Source of the DNA: Erythrobacter ramosus
GTDB lineage: Bacteria; Pseudomonadota; Alphaproteobacteria; Sphingomonadales; Sphingomonadaceae
Direction of reading: 5' to 3'
Assembly: GCF_009828055.1 (NCBI RefSeq)
Contig: NZ_WTYB01000002.1
Coordinates: forward strand, 248,001 to 312,000
DNA: 64,000 nucleotides
Shown here: positions 36,921 to 45,420 of the stretch, piece by piece
Numbering within the stretch: position 1 is the stretch's first letter
Layout: each line of letters opens with the position of its first letter
Translations under genes and position numbers: made by a program
Notes under the pieces: model-generated
Seen by the model: the letters and a program-made list of their open reading frames with translations, nothing else
Database searches by the model: none
What the model was told of the DNA's origin: nothing

Positions 36921-37883
36921 GTGAGGATGCTGCGGCTTGCCCTGGCGGGCCTCGGGGCCATCCTTGCAGCCGTGGTGCTGGCGTGGGTCTTTCTGGGTTC
37001 GGCGACGATCCCCAAGGAGACCAGCTTCACCATCCCCGCAGGCGCTTCGGTGGCGTCGGTCGCGGACAAGCTGGAAGCCGAGGGGCTGATCTCCTCGGCT
37101 TCGGGCTTTGTCCTGCAAGCGCGCATCTTTGGTTCGGACACCCCGATTCAGGCGGGCGAGTTCCTGTTGACCCCGGACATGAGCCAGAGTGACATCCTCG
37201 CCGCGTTTCAATCGGGCGATGTGATCCGCCGCTTCGTGACGATCCCCGAAGGCATGCCCTCGATCCTCGTCTGGGAACGGTTGATGGCCGAGGACCTGCT
37301 CACAGGCGAGGTCGACGTGCCGCCCGAAGGTTCGATCCTGCCCGATACCTACGCCTTCGAACGCGGCCAGTCCCGGAAAGCCCTTGTCGAGCAGATGCAG
37401 GCCGCCATGGACAAGGCGCTGGCCGAAGAATGGGGCAAACGCGCGCCCGGCATCGCCGTGGACACGATGCGTGATGCGCTGACCCTCGCGTCGATCGTCG
37501 AGAAGGAAACCGGCAAGCCCGAAGAACGCCGCATGGTGGCGGGGCTCTATTCCAACCGGGTGAGCACTGGCATGAAATTGCAAGCCGATCCGACGATTAT
37601 CTATCCCATTACCAAGGGCAAGCCGCTCGGGCGCAGGATCAAGCAGTCCGAGATCAGTGCGGTCAATGGCTACAACACCTACACCCGAACCGGGCTTCCT
37701 GAAGGTCCGATCACCAACCCGGGCCGCGCCAGCATCGCGGCGGTGTTGAACCCCGAGAAAACGGCTGCGCTGTTCATGGTCGCCGACGGGACGGGCGGGC
37801 ATTGGTTCGCCAGTACTCTCGCTGAACACAATGCCAACGTTGCCAAGTGGTACGCCATCCGCCGCCAACGGGGCGAGATGTGA
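36921..37883 (+). CDS. mltG: Endolytic transglycosylase MltG (YceG-like)
   Basis: This membrane-anchored lytic transglycosylase cuts nascent glycan strands to end their polymerisation. One N-terminal transmembrane helix (LALAGLGAILAAVVLAWVFL) is followed by a LysM-like region and the YceG domain, with catalytic Glu196 in IVEKETGKPEER and conserved KLQADPTIIYP and NTYTRTGLPEGPI. The GTG at 36921 is used; an ATG two codons later is also possible. Adjacency to fabF is common in proteobacteria. Confidence 0.95.
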   Translation: MRMLRLALAGLGAILAAVVLAWVFLGSATIPKETSFTIPAGASVASVADKLEAEGLISSASGFVLQARIFGSDTPIQAGEFLLTPDMSQSDILAAFQSGDVIRRFVTIPEGMPSILVWERLMAEDLLTGEVDVPPEGSILPDTYAFERGQSRKALVEQMQAAMDKALAEEWGKRAPGIAVDTMRDALTLASIVEKETGKPEERRMVAGLYSNRVSTGMKLQADPTIIYPITKGKPLGRRIKQSEISAVNGYNTYTRTGLPEGPITNPGRASIAAVLNPEKTAALFMVADGTGGHWFASTLAEHNANVAKWYAIRRQRGEM

Positions 37884-37896
37884 CATCCCACCCGTA

Positions 37897-37917
37897 ATCC
37901 CGGACTTGATCCGGGAT
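37897..37917. repeat. Short palindromic repeat element
   Basis: ATCCCGGA and TCCGGGAT are 8-bp arms around CTTGA, in the 57-bp gap after mltG. The phrase resembles a widespread intergenic palindrome of alphaproteobacterial genomes. Only one copy was seen in this window. Confidence 0.6.
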
Positions 37918-37940
37918 CGCTATCGCCGCACACCCGCCCG

Positions 37941-38471
37941 GTGCCCAATCCCTTCATCCTGACCGCTGCCCTGCCGCCCGATCTGGCAGGCTTTGCCGAA
38001 GGGCTGCGGCGGGCGCATTATCCGGCAGAAAAGAACCACCTCCACGCCCACGTGACCCTGTTCCATGCCTTCGCGCCATCGCTGCTGGAGGAACTGCGCG
38101 ATTTCCTGCCCAAGGTGGCTCGCGAATTCGCTGCTCCCGAGGGTGCGGTGAAGGGCGTGATGGATCTGGGCAAGGGCACCGCCATCGCATTGGAAGCACC
38201 GCAGCTGCTTGATCTGCGCGCGCTGATTGCAGAGCATTTCCACGGCAGCCTGACGTCTCAGGATCTTTACGAGCCGCGCCCGCACATCACGATCCAGAAC
38301 AAGGTCACCAAGGGCGAGGCGCGGGCGCTTCAGGCGGCGCTTGCGCCCGACCTTGCCTCATGGATCGCCAAGGGGCGTTTCGCCTTTCCGGCGCTGGAGC
38401 TGTGGCACTATCGCGGCGGCCCGTGGGAGCAGGTCAAGACTTGCGCTTTCCGGGGCCGCGAACGGCTCTGA
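37941..38471 (+). CDS. 2'-5' RNA ligase/LigT-like phosphoesterase family protein
   Basis: This 176-aa protein of the 2H phosphoesterase family has its two HxT motifs, His37-Val-Thr39 in HAHVTLFHAF and His115-Ile-Thr117 in PRPHITIQNKV. Family members open cyclic phosphodiesters in RNA; the physiological substrate is unknown. The start is GTG at 37941, giving MPNPFILTAALPP. It follows mltG after 57 bp that contain a palindromic repeat. Confidence 0.87.
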   Translation: MPNPFILTAALPPDLAGFAEGLRRAHYPAEKNHLHAHVTLFHAFAPSLLEELRDFLPKVAREFAAPEGAVKGVMDLGKGTAIALEAPQLLDLRALIAEHFHGSLTSQDLYEPRPHITIQNKVTKGEARALQAALAPDLASWIAKGRFAFPALELWHYRGGPWEQVKTCAFRGRERL

Positions 38472-38585
38472 GCCAAGCGCGCCAACAGGGCTTGACCCCG
38501 CAACGCACCCGCCCTAAGTGCCCGCCTCGCCCGGGCCGACACCCGGTGCCGAATCCGGCTGCGAAACACCGCCGGATGCCCATGG

Positions 38586-38662
38586 GGCGGAGTAGCTCAG
38601 CCGGTTAGAGCAGCGGAATCATAATCCGCGTGTCGGGGGTTCGAGTCCCTCCTCCGCTACCA
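38586..38662 (+). tRNA. tRNA-Met (CAT anticodon, elongator type)
   Basis: The cloverleaf is complete: acceptor GGCGGAG pairs with CTCCGCT (G1-U72 wobble), the anticodon stem GCGGA/TCCGC holds ATCATAA with anticodon CAT, the T arm has GGTTCGAGT, and CCA is encoded. The paired position 1-72 argues against initiator tRNA. The body resembles the alphaproteobacterial elongator tRNA-Met, although a CAT anticodon alone cannot exclude tRNA-Ile2. Confidence 0.93.
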
Positions 38663-38862
38663 CGTAATATCGTCAGAATCGGTCCGATCATAAATGTCTG
38701 CGTTAGGCTTTCTCGGCGGCAATTGGACGGTATTATCGTGCGCGGGCCTCGACTGACGGCTGCTTGAGGTTTGCTATCCTGAACCCTTCAATCTGAAATC
38801 GGCCCCATTGCGTTCAATGGGCGCAAGTCTGCGATGCGGGGTGGCTTGACCGTTTTGCCTAC

Positions 38863-38877
38863 TTGTCAGATAGACAA
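38863..38877. promoter_or_regulatory. Possible operator at the Rrf2 gene promoter
   Basis: TTGTC and GACAA flank AGATA, a 15-bp palindrome 6 bp before the Rrf2 start. It overlaps the -10 side of a TTGACC-N17-GATAGA promoter candidate, as expected for autoregulation. Confidence 0.45.
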
Positions 38878-38883
38878 TGCGCG

Positions 38884-39324
38884 ATGCTGTCCCAAAAGAC
38901 CCGCTATGCAATCCGCGCGATGCAGCACCTTGCTGATCACTTTGGCGAGGGGCCGGTGCAACTGGCTGCGATTGCCGACACGCAGAATATCCCCGCGAAG
39001 TTTCTCACCGTCATCCTGTCGGAACTGACCCGCGCGGGCCTTGTTGAATCCCAGCGCGGGCGCGACGGAGGCTACTGGCTGGCGATCCCGCCGGTTGATA
39101 TCACCTATGGCGATCTTATCCGGCATATGCGCGGGTCTCTTGCGCTGGTGCCCTGCGCCAGTCGCTATGCTCATGAAAAGTGCAAGAACTGCCTGGAGGA
39201 AGGGGAGTGCCGCACGCGCGCGTTGTTGCTCGATGTGCGCGACCGGACGGCGCAAATCCTCGATGGTATCCGTCTGTCCGATCCCATCATGCCGGTGCCA
39301 GCCTTTATCGGCGACGAGGCCTGA
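38884..39324 (+). CDS. Rrf2-family iron-sulfur transcription regulator
   Basis: The N-terminal winged helix begins MLSQKTRYAIRAMQHL, the standard Rrf2 opening. The C-terminal half has four cysteines at 91, 100, 103 and 109, so an Fe-S cluster is likely, although the spacing differs from IscR. Family members sense iron, cysteine, nitric oxide or redox state. Downstream genes for a YezD-type protein, a TonB-dependent receptor and a TauE/SafE permease suggest it controls sulfur or metal uptake. Length is 146 aa; a TTG at 38863 would add seven residues. Confidence 0.88.
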   Translation: MLSQKTRYAIRAMQHLADHFGEGPVQLAAIADTQNIPAKFLTVILSELTRAGLVESQRGRDGGYWLAIPPVDITYGDLIRHMRGSLALVPCASRYAHEKCKNCLEEGECRTRALLLDVRDRTAQILDGIRLSDPIMPVPAFIGDEA

Positions 39325-39401
39325 CCGTCCCCTCCATTCGCCCTGGCGCACAAAGCCCACCTTTCATCGCCTGACAGAAAATCTGCCGTGCCACCCTATT
39401 G

Positions 39402-39418
39402 TCAAGTGAAACACTTGA
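39402..39418. promoter_or_regulatory. Palindromic operator candidate upstream of the YezD-TonB-TSUP genes
   Basis: TCAAGTG and CACTTGA are perfect 7-bp arms around AAA, 49 bp before the YezD gene start and 77 bp after the Rrf2 stop. Its size and position fit a dimeric Rrf2 binding site. The arms share TTG/CAA ends with the palindrome before the Rrf2 gene, but the two sites are not identical. Confidence 0.6.
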
Positions 39419-39467
39419 GTTTAATTGCTTCGTTGCGGATTGAGTCCGCGTAACGAAAGGCCCGCTT

Positions 39468-39635
39468 ATGGACCGTGACGAAAAACAATCTGGCGCAGCC
39501 GGCATTCTGCCGGACGCGCTGGCGCTGGTTAGCGAGGCGCTCGGGCATTTGCGCTACGGCGCGATCCAGCTGACCGTGCATGACGGCAAAGTCATGCAGA
39601 TCGACGTGACCGAAAGGAAGCGGCTGACCGATTGA
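39468..39635 (+). CDS. YezD/DUF2292 family small protein
   Basis: This 55-aa protein contains ALGHLRYGAIQLTVHDGKV and MQIDVTERKRL, the DUF2292 (YezD-like) pattern. Its molecular role is unknown. In several bacteria such genes lie beside sulfur-assimilation or Rrf2-regulated genes, as here. AACGAAAGG precedes the ATG. It is too short to be found by simple length cut-offs. Confidence 0.82.
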   Translation: MDRDEKQSGAAGILPDALALVSEALGHLRYGAIQLTVHDGKVMQIDVTERKRLTD

Positions 39636-39722
39636 TCGGCACCGTGACCCGACCCCACCACACATCAACAGGGACCAGCAGACCGGCCCACCGGATGCAT
39701 ACCCGCTTGCAAAGGCGAGACC

Positions 39723-42164
39723 ATGTATCCGTTTTCCACCCGCAGCACTCTGCTGCTCGGCGCAGGCCTGACCGCGCTGCTCTCCGCCCCTTCTACCGCC
39801 TTCGCACAGGATCAAGCGCCTGCCGAAGCCGCCGACACCGCCGAGGAGCCGAACAGCAATGACATCATCGTCACCGCCCGCCGCCGCTCCGAAAGCGCGC
39901 AGGATATCCCGCTCGCCGTGTCGGTGATTGATGCCCGCCAGCTCGACGAGACCGGGGCGTTCAACGTCAACCGGCTCCAGCAGTTGGCCCCCACGTTGCA
40001 GTTCTATTCGTCGAACCCGCGTAACACGGCGGTGAATATCCGCGGGCTGGGCGTGCCGTTCGGTCTGACCAGCGACGGGTTCGAACAGGGCGTCGGCATC
40101 TATGTCGATGATGTCTATTACTCACGCGTCGCCTCGGCCACGTTCGACTTCCTCGATGTCGCGCAGATCGAAGTGCTGCGCGGGCCGCAAGGGACGCTCT
40201 ACGGCAAGAACACCACCGCAGGCGCGATCAACATCACCACCAACCAGCCGAGCTTCGTTTTCGAAGGCCGGGCCGAAATCAGCCTTGGCAATTACGAGTT
40301 CCGCCAGGCACGGCTCGCGGTGTCGGGTCCGTTGTCGGAGAACGTCGCTGCCCGGGTCGCCTTTTCAGGCACCTCGCGGCGGGGCACGATCCGCAATGTC
40401 GTAACCGGGCAGGATATCCAAAGCCTCGATAACCTCGGAGTGCGTGCGCAGATGCTGTGGGAGGCGGCCGATAATCTCAAGATCACGCTGGTGGGTGACT
40501 ACAACAAGCAGGACGCCAATTGCTGCGGTTCGGTGTTCGTGCGCACCGGCACGACCCAACGCCCGCTCAACCGCCAGTTCGCCGCGCTGGCCGCCGCGCA
40601 GAACTATGCGCCGCCAAGCACCAATTCGTTCGATCGCCTGACCGATCTCGATTCACAGCTGAATGCTGGCAACGTCATCGCAGGCGCGTCGCTCAGAGCA
40701 GTGTGGGACATCGGGCCGGGCACCTTCACTTCAGTGACGGCATGGCGTTACTGGGACTGGAAGCCCGAGAATGACCGCGACTTCACCGGCCTGCCGATTG
40801 TCTCGCTGTCGCAGAACCCTTCGCAGCAGAACCAGTATACGCAAGAGTTCCGGTACGCTTACACTGGCGACAAGTTTGACTTCGTGCTCGGCGCCTTCGC
40901 CTTCGACCAGCGCATCGATACGCAGGGGACAGAGGCCCAAGGCCTTGCCGCAAGCCGCTGGAACATTGCGCCCAATAATGCGCTCTCGAACGATCCAAGC
41001 GTGCTCAACGGACTGACGGCGCGCAACACCCAGTTCCTTGAAAGCACCAGCTTGGCGCTGTTTGGGCAGGTCAGCTGGAAGGTCACCGACGCCTTCACAA
41101 TCCAACCGGGCGCGCGGGTGAATTACGACAAGAAGAAGGGCTTCTATCAGCGCCGCGTGTTCACCGGCACAGGCACGGAATTGCTCGGCACCGAGACCGA
41201 CGCCCGCAGCCGCGCGCAGCTGGGAGTGTTCCAGCCGCAGGTGAGCGCGCCCGAGGATACCGACTGGAACCTTACTTACGACCTGACGCTCAGCTATGAA
41301 CTCGCGCCAGATGTGCTGGCCTACGGCACCTATGCCAAGAGCTTCAAGACCATCGGGATCAACCAGAACGGGTTGCCGACCGACGCCAATGGCCAGCCGA
41401 TTGCGGCGGCGGGCACGATCCGGCCCGAAACAGTCGATCACTTCGAGCTTGGTCTGAAAAGCCAGTTCTGGGATCGCAAGGCGACACTGAACCTCGCCGC
41501 TTTTCGCACAGAGATCAGCGACTATCAGGCGACTGTGAACAATGGCCAATTCGGGGTGCTGCGCGGGTTCCTCGCCAATGCGGACAAGGTGCGCTCGCAG
41601 GGGGTAGAGGCCGATTTCTCCATCCGCCCCAGCCAGCGTTTTACCGCCTATGCCAGCGGCGCTTACACCGACGCCAAATACGTCCGCTTCACCGATGCGC
41701 CGTGCCCGCCCGAATTGTCAGGCGGCACAACCGCCGCCGCCGGCCAAACCCCGTCCGCACCGAGCACCCCCGGCGGGATCAGCCCGGCCAATTGCGATAT
41801 CTCAGGCCAACGCCTACCCGGCGTATCGAAGTGGGCGTTCTCCTTCGGGGCGGTGGGCAATCTGCCGACCGAATTCCTCGGCAAACCGGGCGATGTCTAT
41901 CTCGGCTATGACGGCTCCTACCGTTCGGGCTTTTCCTCCAACCCGTCGCCATCGGCCTTCACCAATATCGAAGGCTACCACCTGTCCAACTTCCGTATTG
42001 GTTTCCGCTCGGATGACGGGTTCAACCTGTTTGCGTGGGTCAGGAATGCGTTTGATGAAAACTACTTCGAGCAACTCTTCGTCGGCCCGGGCAACACCGG
42101 GCTGATCGCAGGGCTTCCGGGCGACCCGCGCACCTGGGGTGCGACCGCCGCCATCACCTTCTAG
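39723..42164 (+). CDS. TonB-dependent outer membrane receptor
   Basis: This 813-aa receptor has a signal peptide ending at AFAQ, then the TonB box region DIIVTARRRSESAQDIPLAV, a plug domain with VNIRGLGVPFG and VEVLRGPQGTLYGKNTTAGA-type sequence (40160-40225), and a 22-strand barrel ending in ATAAITF. It imports a scarce substrate using proton-motive force. The linked Rrf2, YezD and TauE/SafE genes suggest a sulfur-containing compound or a metal chelate. It could be one of the many receptors typical of sphingomonads; the substrate cannot be named. Confidence 0.95.
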   Translation: MYPFSTRSTLLLGAGLTALLSAPSTAFAQDQAPAEAADTAEEPNSNDIIVTARRRSESAQDIPLAVSVIDARQLDETGAFNVNRLQQLAPTLQFYSSNPRNTAVNIRGLGVPFGLTSDGFEQGVGIYVDDVYYSRVASATFDFLDVAQIEVLRGPQGTLYGKNTTAGAINITTNQPSFVFEGRAEISLGNYEFRQARLAVSGPLSENVAARVAFSGTSRRGTIRNVVTGQDIQSLDNLGVRAQMLWEAADNLKITLVGDYNKQDANCCGSVFVRTGTTQRPLNRQFAALAAAQNYAPPSTNSFDRLTDLDSQLNAGNVIAGASLRAVWDIGPGTFTSVTAWRYWDWKPENDRDFTGLPIVSLSQNPSQQNQYTQEFRYAYTGDKFDFVLGAFAFDQRIDTQGTEAQGLAASRWNIAPNNALSNDPSVLNGLTARNTQFLESTSLALFGQVSWKVTDAFTIQPGARVNYDKKKGFYQRRVFTGTGTELLGTETDARSRAQLGVFQPQVSAPEDTDWNLTYDLTLSYELAPDVLAYGTYAKSFKTIGINQNGLPTDANGQPIAAAGTIRPETVDHFELGLKSQFWDRKATLNLAAFRTEISDYQATVNNGQFGVLRGFLANADKVRSQGVEADFSIRPSQRFTAYASGAYTDAKYVRFTDAPCPPELSGGTTAAAGQTPSAPSTPGGISPANCDISGQRLPGVSKWAFSFGAVGNLPTEFLGKPGDVYLGYDGSYRSGFSSNPSPSAFTNIEGYHLSNFRIGFRSDDGFNLFAWVRNAFDENYFEQLFVGPGNTGLIAGLPGDPRTWGATAAITF

Positions 42165-42192
42165 CCCTGCCACGTGCAGAGAGGACCGCCTC

Positions 42193-42966
42193 ATGCCTGA
42201 CATCACCTCGATCCTGATCGACATCGCGCCGTTCATCGCCATCGGCATGGCCGCGCAGATGATCGACGGAGCGCTGGGCATGGCCTTCGGGGTCATCACC
42301 CAGACCCTGCTGGTGAGCGCCTTGGGGGTGCCGGCTGCCACGGCGTCGGCGAGCGTTCACATCGTCGAGCTGTTCACCACCGGGGCATCGGGGGCGAGCC
42401 ATATCTGGCACCGCAATGTCGATTGGGGGCTGTTCTGGCGGCTGGTCCCGTTCGGCGTGCTGGGCGGGGTAAGCGGCGCCTATCTGTTGTCGAGCATCGA
42501 TGCTTCGGCGGCGCGGCCCTTCGTGATGCTCTATCTGACGGGCATCGGGTTCTATCTGCTGTGGCGCGCGGTCCGTATGTCGAAGCCTCGGTTCGAGGAT
42601 CCGCGCTACACCCGGCCACTGGCGCTGGCAGGCGGGTTCCTCGATGCGGCAGGGGGAGGCGGCTGGGGACCGGTGGTCACCTCCAACCTGCTGATCCAGG
42701 GCGGGGATCCGAGGAAGATCATCGGCACGGTCAATTCTGCCGAGTTCCTGCTGACCTTGTCGATCTCGATCGCCTTCATCGCTACGCTCGGCTTTGCTGC
42801 CTTTACGACCATTACCGTCGGCCTGATCATCGGCGGTGTGATCGCCGCGCCGTTCGGTGCGATCCTTGCCAACCGCGTTCAGCCGCGCACGCTGCTGCTG
42901 GCGGTGGCAGTGGTGCTGATCGTGACCAGCAGCTACAGCATCATCAAGGCATGGCCGATCATCTAG
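42193..42966 (+). CDS. TauE/SafE family sulfite exporter/permease (TSUP)
   Basis: This 257-aa inner-membrane protein has about eight helices and the TSUP features GALGMAFGVITQTLL and LDAAGGGGWGPVVTSNLL. Members move sulfite, sulfoacetate, taurine-derived anions or sulfur compounds. It begins 28 bp after the TonB receptor gene and is followed after 16 bp by amj, so they are probably one transcript. The start ATG 42193 gives MPDITSILIDIAP. Confidence 0.92.
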   Translation: MPDITSILIDIAPFIAIGMAAQMIDGALGMAFGVITQTLLVSALGVPAATASASVHIVELFTTGASGASHIWHRNVDWGLFWRLVPFGVLGGVSGAYLLSSIDASAARPFVMLYLTGIGFYLLWRAVRMSKPRFEDPRYTRPLALAGGFLDAAGGGGWGPVVTSNLLIQGGDPRKIIGTVNSAEFLLTLSISIAFIATLGFAAFTTITVGLIIGGVIAAPFGAILANRVQPRTLLLAVAVVLIVTSSYSIIKAWPII

Positions 42967-42982
42967 GCCCTTGGGAAGCAGC

Positions 42983-43786
42983 ATGGACACCGAACTGATC
43001 GCAATTTGCGCGCTGACCGGCGTGATCAACCTCATTGGCGCGCTGGCCTATGCCGCGCGCATCGCCGGGGTGCGCACCGGGCGGATCGCACTCAGCTTTG
43101 CGTTGTTCAACGTCCTGCTGCTGGTCTCGCGCACGTCGAACGGGTTCCTCGGGCCGTTCCTTGCCAAGCGGATCGAGACCGGGCTGGCGAATGGCGCGGG
43201 GGATGCCTTGCTGTTCGACCTGCGGCTGGTGCTGCTCTCCGCTGCTGCGGCCGTGGCGCTCGGGATCGTGCTGGTGCCGACCTTCCAGCGCCTGTTCGCA
43301 GCCGCGATCAGCTTTTTTCAAGTAAACCGTTCCACCACCCGGCTGCTGCTCAGGAGCGTCACGCCGGCGGGCCTGAGCACGATACGGGATTCGGTCGCGC
43401 TCCCCTCTGCCGAGACGCTGCGATCGCTCAAGGGCCCGCGCGGGGTGAGTTGGCCGGTGCTCATCGCCAATGCCGCGGCGCAAGGCTTGCTGGCGGTGGG
43501 CGTGCTGGCCTCGCTTTATGCCGGGTACCTCGTGCCCGAATTCCGGGTCACCGCCTCGCAGATGACCGCCATCGTCAACGGCTTTGCGACCATCCTGCTA
43601 TTCGCCCTGATCGACCCGCAGATTTCCGCGCTGACTGACGATGTGGTTGATGGCAGCGTCAGCGAGGCGACCTTCCGCCGCGCTATGATCTGGGTGTCAT
43701 TGAGCCGCCTCGCTGGCACGCTGCTGGCGCAGGCCCTGCTGGTGCCAGCCGCAGTGGTGATAGCTTGGGCGGCGGGTTGGCTCTAA
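42983..43786 (+). CDS. amj: Lipid II flippase Amj family protein (YdaH/DUF2837)
   Basis: This 267-aa polytopic protein begins IAICALTGVINLIGALAYAA, then ARIAGVRTGRIALSFALFNV and LLLVSRTSNGFLGPFLAKRI, which match the opening of Bacillus Amj, an alternative to MurJ for flipping lipid II. Amj is an envelope-stress gene in Bacillus; in an alphaproteobacterium its role is untested. It is the last gene of the Rrf2-YezD-TonB-TSUP set and overlaps the convergent chromate transporter gene by 4 bp. The call is from remembered family sequence. Confidence 0.78.
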   Translation: MDTELIAICALTGVINLIGALAYAARIAGVRTGRIALSFALFNVLLLVSRTSNGFLGPFLAKRIETGLANGAGDALLFDLRLVLLSAAAAVALGIVLVPTFQRLFAAAISFFQVNRSTTRLLLRSVTPAGLSTIRDSVALPSAETLRSLKGPRGVSWPVLIANAAAQGLLAVGVLASLYAGYLVPEFRVTASQMTAIVNGFATILLFALIDPQISALTDDVVDGSVSEATFRRAMIWVSLSRLAGTLLAQALLVPAAVVIAWAAGWL

Positions 43787-45102
43787 AGTGGGAGGCTCAA
43801 TGCCAATCCGCCCACGGCACACACTGCGAGAATGCGCAGCACCGACCACTTCAGACCGAACGCGAGCCCGCAGGCGAGCACTGCCAGCACGGTTGCGCGC
43901 CAGTCGAAGCTCGCCGGATCAGGCCAATAGAGCCGCAGCGGGCCGAATTGGCGTTGGCCGACGCTGGCAAACAACACATGCAGCGCGAACCAAGCGGTGA
44001 GGTTGGCGATCACGCCGACAACTGCGGCCGTCACCGCTGCCAGCCCGCCCTTTAGCCGCACAGCATTGCCCAGCCGGTCGATCCATGGGGCGAGGGCGAA
44101 GATCCACATGAAGCATGGCGCAAAGGTCACCCATGTTGTCAGTCCGGCACCGAGCAAACCCGCGACGACGGGCGTGAACGGTTCGGGCGCACGGAACGCC
44201 GCAAGGTAGCCGACGAATTGCGTCACCAGGATCAGCGGCCCCGGCGTGGTCTCGGCCAGACCCAAGCCGTCGGCCATCTCGCCGGGCTGGAGCCAGCCGA
44301 AACCCTGAACCGCTTCCTGCGCCATGTATGCCAGCACGGCATAGGCCCCGCCAAAGGTGACGATCGCCAATTGCGAGAAGAATGCGCCAATCTCCCACAA
44401 CACATGATCCTGACCCAGCATTACCGCGATAAGCACCATCGGCGCGGCCCAAACGGCGCCCCACACCGCCACCGACAGGATCGTGCTGCGCCAGGGACGT
44501 GCCGGCAGCATTTCGCCCGCCTTACCTGCTTTCAGCGCCAGCAGATCAGGCCGCTTTGCCGCTACCACCATGCCGATGACACCCGAACCCAGCACGATCA
44601 GCGGGAACGGCAGATCAAACAGGAACAGCCCGACAAACGCCGCAATCGCCAGTGCGCGCTTCAGTTTGGTGTCCAGCGCGCGCCCCGCGATCCGCAGCAG
44701 CGCCTGCACTACAATCGCCAGAACGGCCGCCTTGACGCCAAGGAACAGCGCTTCAACCCAGTTGAGGTTGGCCGCGATCCCATAAAGCACGGACAGCGCC
44801 AGAATGATCAGAGCGCCGGGGATGACGAACAGCAGCCCCGCCGCCAGCCCGCCGCGCCACCCATGCACCCGCCACCCGATCCACGTGGCGAGCTGCTGCG
44901 CCTCGGGCCCTGGCAGCAGGTGGCAGAAATTGAGCGCGTGGAGGAAATCGTCCTCGGTGATCCATGCCCGTTCTTCCACCAGCTCGCGATGCATAAGCGC
45001 GATCTGGCCAGCGGGCCCGCCAAAGCTAAGCAGGCCGATGCGGGTGAATACCCGCAGCAGATCGGTGAATGTGATAGAGGGGGTAACAACGAGTGACGCC
45101 AA
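43783..45102 (-). CDS. chrA: Chromate efflux transporter (ChrA family, two-domain)
   Basis: This 439-aa protein has two tandem CHR domains. The first contains IGLLSFGGPAGQIALMHREL and LLPGPEAQQLATWIGW; the second contains LAIVTFGGAYAVLAYMAQEA and TTPGPLILVTQFVG. ChrA pumps chromate out using proton-motive force; because chromate and sulfate are analogues, its place next to a sulfur-type uptake unit may matter. The start is TTG at 45102, with GAGG 5 nt upstream; no ATG exists in the N-terminal region. Confidence 0.9.
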   Translation of the reverse strand: MASLVVTPSITFTDLLRVFTRIGLLSFGGPAGQIALMHRELVEERAWITEDDFLHALNFCHLLPGPEAQQLATWIGWRVHGWRGGLAAGLLFVIPGALIILALSVLYGIAANLNWVEALFLGVKAAVLAIVVQALLRIAGRALDTKLKRALAIAAFVGLFLFDLPFPLIVLGSGVIGMVVAAKRPDLLALKAGKAGEMLPARPWRSTILSVAVWGAVWAAPMVLIAVMLGQDHVLWEIGAFFSQLAIVTFGGAYAVLAYMAQEAVQGFGWLQPGEMADGLGLAETTPGPLILVTQFVGYLAAFRAPEPFTPVVAGLLGAGLTTWVTFAPCFMWIFALAPWIDRLGNAVRLKGGLAAVTAAVVGVIANLTAWFALHVLFASVGQRQFGPLRLYWPDPASFDWRATVLAVLACGLAFGLKWSVLRILAVCAVGGLALSLPL

Positions 45103-45420
45103 GTGAACCTCGCACAGTGCACCTTGCCCAATGAGGCAAGATTACGAGGCAACGCTTGGGCTTTTCTCGGCCTGAACGGGAGTTTGCTTCGCCCCGCTGG
45201 AGATCGGCCTAACGGCTCACATCGGTGGGATCAAGTAAGCTTCCGTTCGTAACGCATCCCCACCATCGCTCACTAGCTCCGTCGATGGGCCCCCCGAACG
45301 CGGCATGGCGGCTTTGAGCGGAGCCAGACGATAACTTTGTCGGTCGTCAACGACCGGCTTTGGGTCGGCAGCCGACACTGCGATTTGCGGCTCTTCACGA
45401 ATTTCGCGTTGCAAAATCCA
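45103..45420. other. Gene-free gap of 318 bp
   Basis: I see no convincing gene. It must hold the promoter of chrA on the minus strand. A 7-bp-arm palindrome, CGGTCGT and ACGACCG with a 2-nt centre, lies at 45341-45356. The region marks the change from conserved core to accessory DNA. Confidence 0.5.

Noticed and set aside
45217..45414. 65-codon minus-strand frame in the gap after chrA
   Set aside because: No start signal and low-complexity composition; a random open frame is more likely.
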